64,000 bases of DNA from the IMG/VR virus record IMGVR_UViG_3300020469_000002, positions 1 to 64,000 of that record; one strand, 5' to 3'. Positions 22,782 to 31,900 of the stretch are shown here, one piece after another (positions within the stretch are counted from its first letter, which is position 1; every line of letters starts with the position of its first letter). Both the position numbers and the translations under genes were made by a program. Origin of the DNA: a virus. The notes beneath the pieces are model-generated. The model worked only from the letters and a program-made list of their open reading frames with translations. It searched no databases and had not been told where the DNA came from.

Positions 22782-25586
22782 ATGGCTACACAGTGGAAGC
22801 GTGACGAAACGAACAGCACGCTGATCATCATTCCCACGATGGGCAACCCGTCTCTCATCTTGCCCGCAGTACAGCGGGTGGTGATGCACAGCGGGTCTGA
22901 GTCTTTTCATCTTTGCATCGTTGCGAACCCACAGTGGGAGCATCGAGACGCAGTTGCCGCTGCCGAGCGTCAATGTCGGGTGATTGTCGAGGCGACAAAC
23001 GCGCTTCGAGAAAACAAGATTCACCTGACTTGGGAGCAGATGCCGGGACCTGCTGGATGGGTTGGCGCTGTTAATCAGGGTGTAGAGGTTGTCTCACAGC
23101 GCACAGGTCTTCCAGAGCACATCGTTGTCATGAACGACGATCTTCTGGTGACTGCTGGCTGGACTGATCGACTTCGTGCTGCGTTCGAGACTGAAAATGT
23201 CCATCTTCGAATCGAGCTTGTGACGCATGGGCAGCGGTATCTCGAAGGAGACGGGCACAGCGCGAAGGCATACGGCAAGATCGGAATGGTTGGTCCGGTG
23301 AGCGCGAATGTCGCTGGTGCTCAGAATCTTCAGCCCCCGTCTGCACGCGTTCCATCCGGTGCTCTTTTCGAGATTGACCCAGCGCAAGCTCTCGATGACT
23401 TCGCGGTTCAGAACGCTGATCAGAACGATGGTGTCGTGCTTTCCGCAGACTTCTTGTCTGGCTTCTGCACCATGTATACGCGGGACTGCTTCATCGCGCT
23501 TTGCGAGGACAGCGATGACGGGCTTCTGCTCGACCCGACATACCGAATCGGTGGTTTTGACGACAACGATGTCAGTGCCCGAGCCAGCATCCTTGGCTAT
23601 CGGTTGGGAATCGCGGTCGACTGCTACGTGCATCATCTTGGACATCGCACCTTGGACAAGGTGTATCCATCGCAAGCGCGAGGATTGGCGAACGCGCCAC
23701 ACTTCCTGAAGAAGTGGATGCCTCGAACCAAGCGAGATCAGCGACTCGTCGCCGTCTATCGAGTGGGCTTCTCTACATCGTGGGACATCACTATGTTCCG
23801 CACTTCACTCGAACGCACTGCCGAGCTTGTCGATGGCATCGCGGTTCTCGTGACCAACAATCCTAACGACATTCATCGTCATTCGTCGTTTCGGCTGGGC
23901 GAGCTTGGCCCTGATGAAGCAGAGCTTGTTGCGTCTACTGGACCAGACTACCCCGACAAAAAGAGTCCGATCGAAAAGTGGCTCAAAACGGTCGTGGACA
24001 CAGAGAAGGTCGATCTCGCAGTAGAGTTTCGAGACTCTGAAAAGCATGAGTGGAACGAACGAGACGAGCGAAACCAAGCAATCGAGCTTGCCGAGAGTCT
24101 GAGTCCAGACTGGATGATCTCGATCGATCATGACGAAATCGTGGAAGATCGTGTCACTCGCGAAAGTCTCGCTCGACTGATGCGTCACCCAAACCCACTC
24201 GTTCAGTCATACGACATCGGGTTTTTGACTCACTGGGACACTCCGCGTCTTCACCGCACAGATCGACCATACGCAAACGGCTACTCGTCGAATATGCGCG
24301 GTTTTCGTATGTGGCGATTCAACGCTGCTTCTCCCGCACGAATCCAGACCGGTACTCGAAAGGGTCTGCACTGCGGGAACGTCCCGCCGTTCAGTGAAAC
24401 GTCGCAGCGAGTATCGGGCATCCGTATGCGTCACTTCGGCTACTTGCGAGGCAGTGATCGTCTGCGGAAGTTCAAACGATACGCGGCTTGGATGGACCCG
24501 AATCCAAACGATCGACTGACTGGTGGTGGATACGGGCATATTCTCTGTGAAGAGGGCATGGAGATCAACGCGTACAGCCCGCGAAACGGAATCGTCTTCT
24601 CGATGCTCATGCACTCGGGCGAGCGTTCGTGGGATCTGTACCGTCACTTGGATACTCTGTACGGTCTCGTAGACAAGATCATTCTCGTGTGGACTGACTC
24701 TGCTGAGATCCCTGATGACATTCGCACAATCGCAGACGCGTTTGAGTGCAAGTGGGTGCATTCTCCATTCGAGGAGTCTTCGTCTCTCGCGAAGTGTCGA
24801 AACGCAGCGATTGATCTTGCTCACGAAGAGGGTGTTCAGTCTCTACGGTGGATGCTCACTTTCGATCCAGACGAGCATCTGGCTGCACCCGTCAATGATG
24901 TGATCGCACTGCGTCGAATGGCCGAAGTGACAGACTCGCTTGGTTGGATGATGCAGTTTCGCAATCACCGATCAGACGGTCAGTTCAATATGTCTGAGAC
25001 TGTTCGGATGTTCACGCTCGATGATCAACGAGTCATGCGGTATTCGGGCAGAGTTCACGAACGACTTGAAGACGCGATGAAGGAGCTTGGGTCTCGCGGG
25101 ATTCACCCGAAGATTCGATACTCTCCCTTCATCATCAACCACTATGGTCTCGCGAAAAGCGACCAGCAGATGCAGGATAAGCTGGAGAGGTACACGACTC
25201 TTCTTCATGCTGCGATCAAGGAAAACCCATACGAGTGCGGTCACTGGACATCACTCGGGCTTCAATACGCAAATGACGGCGAAGCCCAGAAGTTCGAAGA
25301 GTGTATGCGGATCGCTCGCGAGTGCAGCGGAAGTGCGTATCTTCCGTGGAAAGTCAGCGGTCAACATGCGCTCCGTCAAGCACGCAAGTATTTTGAGCAC
25401 TGCGTTCAATCACTTGTCCCAAGTCATCCATACGCACGCGATCTGACTCGCATTGTCGAGTGGCTTCGCGAGAACGCTCCGGACATGCCTGTTTCTGGTC
25501 ACGCTCGAACCGGTGCTGCCTCTCCACCAAAAATCGACCTCGACGAGCTTCTGGATCGATACAACAATGGAAGTGAGCAGGAGTAG
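22782..25586 (+). CDS. Three-domain glycosyltransferase with C-terminal TPR-like region
   Basis: A 934-aa protein, TTGGAGG before ATG 22782. Three GT-A-like modules are visible. Module 1 (about 12-300): TLIIIPTMGNPS, donor-site NDD at 118-120, and GGFDDNDVSARASILGYR. Module 2 (about 315-560): LVAVYRVGFSTSWDITMFRTSLERT and DHD at 449-451. Module 3 (about 605-780): VFSMLMHSGERSWDLYRHLDTLYGLVDKIILVW and DPDE at 695-698. Residues about 800-880 look TPR-like. Each module keeps an acidic metal-binding motif. It probably transfers several sugars in sequence, perhaps the dTDP-6-deoxyhexose made by the Rml-type enzymes. The acceptor (virion protein, host glycan or DNA) is unknown. Confidence 0.8.
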   Translation: MATQWKRDETNSTLIIIPTMGNPSLILPAVQRVVMHSGSESFHLCIVANPQWEHRDAVAAAERQCRVIVEATNALRENKIHLTWEQMPGPAGWVGAVNQGVEVVSQRTGLPEHIVVMNDDLLVTAGWTDRLRAAFETENVHLRIELVTHGQRYLEGDGHSAKAYGKIGMVGPVSANVAGAQNLQPPSARVPSGALFEIDPAQALDDFAVQNADQNDGVVLSADFLSGFCTMYTRDCFIALCEDSDDGLLLDPTYRIGGFDDNDVSARASILGYRLGIAVDCYVHHLGHRTLDKVYPSQARGLANAPHFLKKWMPRTKRDQRLVAVYRVGFSTSWDITMFRTSLERTAELVDGIAVLVTNNPNDIHRHSSFRLGELGPDEAELVASTGPDYPDKKSPIEKWLKTVVDTEKVDLAVEFRDSEKHEWNERDERNQAIELAESLSPDWMISIDHDEIVEDRVTRESLARLMRHPNPLVQSYDIGFLTHWDTPRLHRTDRPYANGYSSNMRGFRMWRFNAASPARIQTGTRKGLHCGNVPPFSETSQRVSGIRMRHFGYLRGSDRLRKFKRYAAWMDPNPNDRLTGGGYGHILCEEGMEINAYSPRNGIVFSMLMHSGERSWDLYRHLDTLYGLVDKIILVWTDSAEIPDDIRTIADAFECKWVHSPFEESSSLAKCRNAAIDLAHEEGVQSLRWMLTFDPDEHLAAPVNDVIALRRMAEVTDSLGWMMQFRNHRSDGQFNMSETVRMFTLDDQRVMRYSGRVHERLEDAMKELGSRGIHPKIRYSPFIINHYGLAKSDQQMQDKLERYTTLLHAAIKENPYECGHWTSLGLQYANDGEAQKFEECMRIARECSGSAYLPWKVSGQHALRQARKYFEHCVQSLVPSHPYARDLTRIVEWLRENAPDMPVSGHARTGAASPPKIDLDELLDRYNNGSEQE

Positions 25587-25590
25587 TGTC

Positions 25591-26115
25591 ATGGAAGTTG
25601 AGATCAGATTCCCAGAAATGGGGACAACGCTGAAGGACATCGACAAGTTCGGCAGCAAGAAGGCATCAAAGGCAAAGAAGAAGGCACTCCAGAACGCTGG
25701 AGCAGTCTTGAAGATTGCGATCCAACAACATCTGAGCTTGACTACCTACACGCTCGCAGATCTCGAACGTATGGACCACCCATATGCGAAGCGACACGGA
25801 TCAATCAAAGTTCATCCATCTCGACCGTTTGTGGTTCATCAAAGAAGCACGAAAATGCGCAACTCCGTCACGAGTGAGTCGAAGTGGCGAGCAGGCGGGT
25901 ACGGCGGTGGAGGTGGGTGGGGGCAGCTTGTCGGACTTGACTACGGAAAGGAAAAATACTTCAAGTACGTGATCGAAGGAACCAACAAGATGCTTCCTCG
26001 AAACACTGTTTTCATGGTGAGTCAGCTTAAAAGTGTTCGCAAGGGCATGATGATGGCTGTTGTTCAAACGCTCGGTCGTCAGCTTCGCACCAAAGCAACT
26101 GTGAGATTCAAATAA
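25591..26115 (+). CDS. Tail completion protein (HK97 gp10-like)
   Basis: A 174-aa protein; ATG 25591 has GCAGGAG upstream (ATG 25567 is an alternative). The N-terminus (KFGSKKASKAKKKALQNAGAVLKIAIQQHL) is the basic helix of gp10-like minor tail or neck proteins; the C-terminus ends with a helix typical of that family (RKGMMMAVVQTLGRQLR). A Gly-rich loop (GGYGGGGGWG) lies in the middle. It precedes the probable tail terminator, the usual order in siphophages. Confidence 0.65.
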   Translation: MEVEIRFPEMGTTLKDIDKFGSKKASKAKKKALQNAGAVLKIAIQQHLSLTTYTLADLERMDHPYAKRHGSIKVHPSRPFVVHQRSTKMRNSVTSESKWRAGGYGGGGGWGQLVGLDYGKEKYFKYVIEGTNKMLPRNTVFMVSQLKSVRKGMMMAVVQTLGRQLRTKATVRFK

Positions 26116-26531
26116 TGCCTGCCGCAAGTCTCGCAGACGCGAAGTTTCTGATTCGTGATGTTCTACTCAATGACAGCGATGTTTCTGCCATTGTTGGTGG
26201 TCGCGTATTCGGTGCTCATCTTCAAGATCCTGATGCACGAACAGTCGAGTACCCGATCGTGATTTTGGATCTTCGATCTGGAGTCGCCTCTACTTCAAGT
26301 GTTTCACGAGCAACGCTCGATCTGTGGGCATACTCGCGGAAGAGTGGTGGAGACGCGTTGCGACTCTACGATGCTTGTCAAAAGGCGCTTCAGCAGGAGC
26401 TTCTTCGTCGAGAAGGGATCGCAGTTGCCGGTTACGTGGTTGAGCAGAACAGACCCAATGAAGGCTGGAATGACAACGTGCGCGCCTACTACGCGCAGGG
26501 TGATTTCACCGTTCGCACTGTCAACAGGTGA
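26115..26531 (+). CDS. Tail terminator-like protein
   Basis: A 138-aa protein starting one base into the previous stop. The pattern fits tail terminators/completion proteins: N-terminal helix with LIRDVLLNDSDVSAIVGGRVFGAHL, strand YPIVILDLRSGVAS, RATLDLWAYSRKSGGDALRLYDACQKAL, and C-terminal strands RAYYAQGDFTVR. Such proteins form a hexameric ring that stops tail-tube growth. Order with the gp10-like and tube genes supports this. Confidence 0.68.
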   Translation: MPAASLADAKFLIRDVLLNDSDVSAIVGGRVFGAHLQDPDARTVEYPIVILDLRSGVASTSSVSRATLDLWAYSRKSGGDALRLYDACQKALQQELLRREGIAVAGYVVEQNRPNEGWNDNVRAYYAQGDFTVRTVNR

Positions 26532-26534
26532 AAA

Positions 26535-26765
26535 ATGCGTAGTCAAGACTGGTCGAACAGCGCCTCGAAACCCACATCCAGACCTCGATCTCGTGTTTTG
26601 ATTCGATGTCGTACTTGTGATGAGCTTGTCGAGGTGACTCCCAGCATTTCTGCTGAAACATTCGCAGAAGCGCAACGAGAAGGAAAGCGTGTAGCGGATT
26701 GCTCACGAGTCGTTTCCGCTCGATGTTCATGCGGAGAGATTTCGTCAACCAGAGGGGCTCTCTGA
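26535..26765 (+). CDS. Small zinc-ribbon-like protein (76 aa)
   Basis: Starts 4 nt after the tail terminator gene. Two Cys pairs (CRTC near residue 25 and CSCG near 66) could bind zinc. Between them is a helix (SAETFAEAQREGKRVADCS). No family is recognised. It is translationally coupled (TGATG) to the next short gene. Confidence 0.5.
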   Translation: MRSQDWSNSASKPTSRPRSRVLIRCRTCDELVEVTPSISAETFAEAQREGKRVADCSRVVSARCSCGEISSTRGAL

Positions 26766-26887
26766 TGCACGCTCATTTCGCAAACTGTCATGGTGAATGG
26801 ATCATCGTCGCAACCATTTTCACTCATTGTGCTGTGATGGTCAGTTGGCTGCGTTGCCGATTCGTTTCGTCGGAAGGTGATTCGTGA
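26765..26887 (+). CDS. Very short membrane protein (40 aa)
   Basis: ATG 26765 shares a base with the preceding stop, and its own stop overlaps the next GTG start. The peptide (MHAHFANCHGEW then a hydrophobic stretch IIVATIFTHCAVMVSWL) would be a single-span membrane protein. Evidence is the coupling on both sides and the hydrophobic segment. Confidence 0.4.
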   Translation: MHAHFANCHGEWIIVATIFTHCAVMVSWLRCRFVSSEGDS

Positions 26888-27219
26888 GTGTTGAGGATAA
26901 GCCCGAAGATCGGCTCACTCAGATGGAGCGCGTTGTTGCAGAGCAAGAGCAAGCGATCCATATGATTTTTGCTACAGTTCAAGCGATGCGTCGTGGAGAT
27001 GCAGAGCAGACGCCTCAGCAGGACCGTGCCCCAATGCGGGACGAGATCTGGTCTTGCTCAAACTGCTCTGCTCGTCTCGGGCTCTACAACAAAGAACGAG
27101 AAGAAATGCGCGTTCGATACAAGGACTTTCTCGTTTACGTGAAGCCCGGTGTGGGTGGAGTGCTTCGCGTCCCGTGTAGACGTTGCGGAGAAGAGAACAT
27201 TCTGAATAGTACAGACTGA
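26884..27219 (+). CDS. Com-like zinc-ribbon protein (111 aa)
   Basis: GTG start in a GTGA overlap. The N-terminal half is a helix that could form a coiled coil (LTQMERVVAEQEQAIHMIFATVQAMRR). The C-terminal half is a zinc ribbon: CSNC near residue 58, the strand VRYKDFLVYVKPG and CRRCGEENIL near 101. The ribbon layout is like small phage zinc proteins including Mu Com, but the similarity is generic. It is followed by a 117-bp gap before the tail-tube gene. Confidence 0.55.
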   Translation: MSVEDKPEDRLTQMERVVAEQEQAIHMIFATVQAMRRGDAEQTPQQDRAPMRDEIWSCSNCSARLGLYNKEREEMRVRYKDFLVYVKPGVGGVLRVPCRRCGEENILNSTD

Positions 27220-27336
27220 CTCTCTGCTGATCGACGCGTACTGGCGAATGTTCCTCACTCGTGGTAGAACAGAGTCCAGCACGACGCCATACGAAGGCGC
27301 ACGCGATCTCCATCTACGAACCTCTCGGAGCACGCG

Positions 27337-27891
27337 ATGCCGTTCAACGTACCTACCGTCACCACAAGCGACATTTCCTTCGGCCCAGCGGTCGTCTATC
27401 TCGGAGCAGCAGGCGCGACTCCGAGTGTTGATGTCGGGGCAATCACCGAGGATGGGGTCTCTGTCGAGATCACCAGTGAAAAGCGATACATCGCTCAGGG
27501 CAACCCTCGGATCAACTACTACAACTTCACTCAGGCTCAGTCCGTCATGGTCGGCTTCACGTCGATCGAATGGGACTTCGAGAACTTTGTGAAGGCACTC
27601 GGAGCAGGTGTCACCACCGGCAGTGGTGCAAGCCCCGACACTTTCTCGTTTGGCGGTGACCCGCTGGTCGATGAGGTTGCGATTCATGTTCAGCACTACA
27701 TGGCGAGCAGTGGAAACACTCTCAACGTGTACGTGTGGAAGGCAACAAGTGAGCAGGGTCTCACGATGCCATTCGGTCAAGATGAGCACCAGTTCGAGTT
27801 CAAGTTCACCGCGCTTGCGTCGAACACTGAATGGAACGGTGGTGCTACCGCTGCGTCCACACGCCTGATCAAGCTGTCTCGCGAAGCGTGA
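27337..27891 (+). CDS. Major tail tube protein
   Basis: A 184-aa beta-rich protein between the tail terminator and the chaperone genes, the usual position. Features: PTVTTSDISFGPAVVYLGAAGATPSVDVGAITEDGVSVEITSEKR at the N-terminus, a strand-rich core, and the late TMPFGQDEHQFEFKFTALASNTEW segment common in tube proteins. It stands alone between a 117-bp gap and a strong terminator, as expected for a gene made in high copy. Confidence 0.75.
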   Translation: MPFNVPTVTTSDISFGPAVVYLGAAGATPSVDVGAITEDGVSVEITSEKRYIAQGNPRINYYNFTQAQSVMVGFTSIEWDFENFVKALGAGVTTGSGASPDTFSFGGDPLVDEVAIHVQHYMASSGNTLNVYVWKATSEQGLTMPFGQDEHQFEFKFTALASNTEWNGGATAASTRLIKLSREA

Positions 27892-27900
27892 TCTATAGTG

Positions 27901-27933
27901 TCGCTCACAGTGCGAGATTCGCGCTGTGAGCGA
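27901..27933 (+). terminator. Strong hairpin terminator after the tail tube gene
   Basis: TCGCTCACAG (27901-27910) and CTGTGAGCGA (27924-27933) are perfect 10-bp arms. The intervening bases extend the stem (TGCGA with TCGCG, one G-U pair), giving about 15 paired bases in all. TTCTG follows. It ends the tail-tube message and limits read-through to the chaperone genes. Confidence 0.7.
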
Positions 27934-28078
27934 TTCTGATCGCTGCACTGACGAATGATGCACGCTCGACGCTTGCGCTCACACAGCGAGCGGCGAGCGT
28001 CGCTTCTGCGCGTCTGCGGTATGTCGCTGGACTACATGCTCGGCAAACGCTACACTGCGACAACGCCCTGGAGGTGAA

Positions 28079-28576
28079 ATGTCTGAAGTGTCTCAGCCCG
28101 ATCAAGAGCCTACTGTTCCAGTCGATTTTCTCGACAACCTCGAAAAGCTGCTTTCAAAGCTGGTTCCACCGTCAAGCGTGACCGTGACGAAGTGCGATGG
28201 CACCGAAATCACGCTCCCTGGTGCAATCCCAGCACGACGACAGGTCGAGGTCTTCCGTTTGATGCGAGATCTCTCGGAGCAACCTGTTGTGAAACAAGCT
28301 CTCGCTGGTGCGGGCACCGGAGCAGCAGCGAGCATCGTTGACGCAATCCTTCTGTTGGCGATCGACATCGAAGTGGCAGAGTCGCTCGGAAAGATCTTCG
28401 ACGTTGCATACCCAGGGGTTTTGATCGACGAAGACGGCAACAGTCCAGAATCGATCGACGTAATGCCGATTGAGGAGATTGTGGTTGCCCTCGTCCCTTT
28501 TTCGGAGAGGTTCATTCGCAGGGTGGGGGGCGGGTTGTCCGTCCTCGCAGCGAGCGCGATGGACCTCAACGAGTAG
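28079..28576 (+). CDS. Tail assembly chaperone, short form (gpG-like)
   Basis: A 165-aa protein, GGAGG before ATG 28079. It sits between the tail tube and tape measure genes, where siphophages encode the G/GT chaperones that coat the tape measure during tail assembly. N-terminal strand-rich segment with SSVTVTKCDGTEITLPG, then helices (ARRQVEVFRLMRDLSEQP, IVDAILLLAIDIEVAESLGKIF). A slippery heptamer near its end leads into a second frame (next entry). Confidence 0.78.
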   Translation: MSEVSQPDQEPTVPVDFLDNLEKLLSKLVPPSSVTVTKCDGTEITLPGAIPARRQVEVFRLMRDLSEQPVVKQALAGAGTGAAASIVDAILLLAIDIEVAESLGKIFDVAYPGVLIDEDGNSPESIDVMPIEEIVVALVPFSERFIRRVGGGLSVLAASAMDLNE

Positions 28577-28866
28577 AGATCGAAGACATCGAACGCGCGC
28601 TCGGGATGCTTTTTTCGAGCGGTTGGCGACTCGACGATGTTCTCGATCTTTCGTGGACTCAGATCACCGTCGTGGTCTCGTGCGTGTTGTCGTACAAGGT
28701 GGAGCAGGCGAATATCGTCACTGACGCTGTGACCACTGCTCTCGGCGGCAAAGTCGAGAAGAAAGGCTCGAAGCGAAAGCGCCCGAATCGAGCCAAGCAG
28801 CAGGAATCAAAAGACCGAGCCGTTCTCGCTCACTTTGCGAATCACGGATTCGACGTGGGTGTCTAA
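28079..28866 (+). CDS. Tail assembly chaperone, -1 frameshift product (gpGT-like)
   Basis: Reading 141 codons of the G frame, then slipping back one base at C CCT TTT (28495-28501), gives a 262-aa protein. After the slip the -1 frame is open from TTC 28501 to the stop at 28866. It passes through GMLFSSGWRLDDVLDLSWTQI and ends in a basic segment (KVEKKGSKRKRPNRAK). The T part has no good start of its own. This matches the conserved G/GT scheme in which a few per cent of ribosomes make the longer chaperone. Confidence 0.78.
28495..28501 (+). promoter_or_regulatory. Slippery heptamer for -1 frameshift
   Basis: CCCTTTT in the exact X XXY YYZ phase (C CCT TTT in the zero frame). The G frame stops at 28574-28576, 73 bp downstream. 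A G-rich run (GGGTGGGGGGCGGG, 28521-28534) follows 19 nt later and could form a stimulatory structure. Confidence 0.75.
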
Positions 28867-28877
28867 TCCGATCCAGT

Positions 28878-28896
28878 CGAGACTTCACGAGTCTCG
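28878..28896 (+). terminator. Short hairpin between chaperone and tape measure genes
   Basis: CGAGACT (28878-28884), loop TCACG, AGTCTCG (28890-28896); outer ATCCA/TGGAT bases can pair as well. No U tract follows, so it could be an attenuator or processing site. Confidence 0.4.
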
Positions 28897-28934
28897 TTGG
28901 ATAGAGTGTGAGAGCACTCGAACGGAGACGGACA

Positions 28935-31900
28935 ATGGCCGATTCCACCATAGCCAAGCTGTTCGTCGAGCTTGGATTCAAGGACAAGGACTTCAAGAGG
29001 GGTCTGAAGAGCACGAAGTCCGGCTTGAAGAACATGGAGAAAGTCGGTCAACAGATCTCAGGGATCTTTGGCGGAATCGTCGTTCGCGCGTTCAAGGCTG
29101 CGACAGCTTCGATCACTGCTCTGGGCGCGGCGAGTGCTGTTGTTGGCGCGAAGTTCGAGCAGGAGATCACGACCGTTGCGGCTGTTTCTGGTGCGACCGC
29201 TGCCGATCTTGAAAGACTGACGAATACAGCGAGAGACTTCGGTTCGACAACCACGTACTCAGCGACACAGGCTGCGACCGCTATGCAGTCACTTGCTCGC
29301 GCGGGTATGGAAACGAACGAGATCATCACAGCTACTGGACCTGCACTGAACCTCGCTGGTGCATCCGGCGAAAGCATGTCTCTTGCTACTGAATCGCTCG
29401 CAGCGACGATGGCCCAGTTTTCACTCGACGCATCAGAAGCAGGTCGAGTCAGTGACGTGTTCGCAGAGGCTTTGCGTTCCTCTCTCTTCAATCTCGGTTC
29501 TCTCCGAGAGGCGATGAAGTACGCAGGTACCGTTGGTGCCGGCTTCAACATGACACTGGAAGAAACAGTCGCAGCGGTCGCTCAGTTCCGAGATCTTGGT
29601 CTCGAAGGCAGCATGGCTGGTACGCAGTTGCGAATGGCGATGTCTTCCGCGGCACGAGGAACGGAACGAAGCAAAGAGGCACTGAAGAAGCTCGGGCTGG
29701 TACAGGCACAGATCAACCCGACAATGAACACATTTTCAGAGATTCTAAAGACCGTCGGTGACGCCGGAATCCAAGCCGACGATGCGATCGCAATCTTCGG
29801 ATCACGCGCTGGCTCGAACATGGCACTGCTCGCAAAGCAGTTCGCAGCAGGCGGCGAGAAGTACAACGAGTTGCTTTCTAAGTTGGAGACATCAACGGGC
29901 ACTGCACAGCAGATGTTCGAGGAAATGACGGATACAGTGAGAGGTCAGTTCACGATCGCAAGAAGCGCGATGGAAGAGCTATTGATCTCCCTCTTCGACT
30001 CGTACAAAGGCCCACTCAAAGACGCTCTCAGTGCGGTTGCCGAGGTGATTCAAGACATCGCAACCGAGTTCAAACGATCAAGCGATCAAATCGCAGGTAC
30101 AGCCGAAAGTGTTTTCGGCAGCTTCGCGAGAGACATTCGAGCGAACAGCGAAGAAATCGCGAAGCAGTTTGTCTCCATCATTGAGTTTGTGACCACTCTG
30201 ATCGGAATGTTCGCGAGTCTTCGACCGATCGCGAAAGAGCTTTTCCTGATCATGACTGCGGTGTTTGCAGTCGGTCAAATCATCGTGTTCATGGCTGTTC
30301 TGGGACAGGCAGTTCTTGGCTTTCATTTGCTCAAAGCCGCAATAATCTCAACCGCAGCGACACTCACAGCGACAACAGGTGGGCTTTACGCGCTTGTGGT
30401 TGCGGTTGGAATTCTAATCACAACCGTCGGGGTGCTGACTGTCAAATACTCTTCTGCTGGTGCGGCGGCAGAGAGGCTGTCGAAAGCACAGGCGGAAATA
30501 GACAAGCAAAGAGCGAAAGAAGACGCTCTTGCGATGGAGGGTGCACAAAACGCTCAGACCATCACCGCAGAGCTAATGCGGCAGAAAGAGCTGGAGTTGA
30601 AGTCTCAGAATACTCTTACTGAGTCGTACTCTCGACAGTTGAAAATGCTCCAGAAGCTCAGTGCAGAGCAGCTTCGACAGAAAGAGCTTTCTGGTGAAGT
30701 CGTTCGAGTCAATCAAGATGGGCAGGAGGTCTTCAAGACTACCGCGATGCTCGTCGAAGAGGCTTCGAACGCGTCTCTCGGAAGCGCAGACGCGGCAGAA
30801 CAGCTTTCCGGAGCGATTCGGAATCTGCAACAGAGTTTCGCAGACAACTCAGCAGAGCTGGAAGCGGGTCACGCAGAGATTGACAAGTACGAAGAGGTGT
30901 TGGAGGCAACAGGCGGATCAGTCAAACTTGCCGGCGTAGAGTTGAAGTCATTTGGTGGTTCAGTCGAGAAAGCCACCAAGCAGATGGCGTTTCTCGGTGA
31001 GAAAAATCAGGTTCTCACAAAGACCTTTGAAGGGCTCGAAAAGAACATCAAGGAGACCCAACATTCTTTGGCGAGAGGAGAGGTTTCAAAGGCGTTGTTC
31101 GTCGAGGGAGAGAATGCAGAAGAGGCAGCGAAAAAGCTGAAGGAGTACCAAAAGGCACTGGATGCTGCTCGAAAGGCTCGGAAAGATCTCGTAGATCAGA
31201 TGTCGGAGGACTTCACTGCTACCTTCGAAACGGAAACACAAGCTCGTAGACGCGCACTGGACGAGCAGGTTGCTCTAATCGAGGAGACTTTCGCAAAAGA
31301 GATCGCTCTGGTCTCGAAAAACAAGGCTCTTGTTGAGACACTGGAGCGCCTGAAGCAAGACACGATTCTTCAAGCGAGAATCGTTGCCGGGCACGAGCAG
31401 CGAGACGAGACGCAATCTCAGGTAGACCAGCTTCTCGATATTCGCAGACATGAAGGTCTGTCTGAAAGCATGATGCGGGCAAAGAACCGCCAGTCCCAAC
31501 TTGAAGAAATGAAAGCCGCGTTCGTGATTGAAGCTGGACTTCATCAAGAGGGTTCTGCTGAAAGACAGGCGGTTCTGGTTCGCGAGCAAGAGGCTCTTTC
31601 TGTCCTTCGAAACCAGTTTCGCGCAGAAGATCTACGAATCGCGTCTGCGACAGCGAAAGAGACAGCGGAAGTAGTCGCAGGGATCGAGAAGCAGGTCACG
31701 CTCGAAAACGGTCACGAGTTGACCCGAATCAACATGGAGCTTGCAGACGCGAAGAAGTCGATTTCGAAAGGGTCAGCGGACGAGCTTGCTCGTGTAGACG
31801 AGATTTATGCTGATCGAGCGAAGAAGGTTGGTCAGCGAATCAAGGAAGATGCGAAGGCGATTACGGACTCGCGATACGCAGAGCAGCTTGCGTTGACGAG

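Noticed and set aside
27058-27963. Leftward 301-codon frame opposite the zinc-ribbon and tail-tube genes
   Set aside because: No coupling or domain; the forward genes fit the tail order and have starts and a terminator.
28521-28534. G-quadruplex as a certain frameshift stimulator
   Set aside because: The G-run lies 19 nt from the slip site and has uneven tracts; kept only as a possibility within the frameshift finding.
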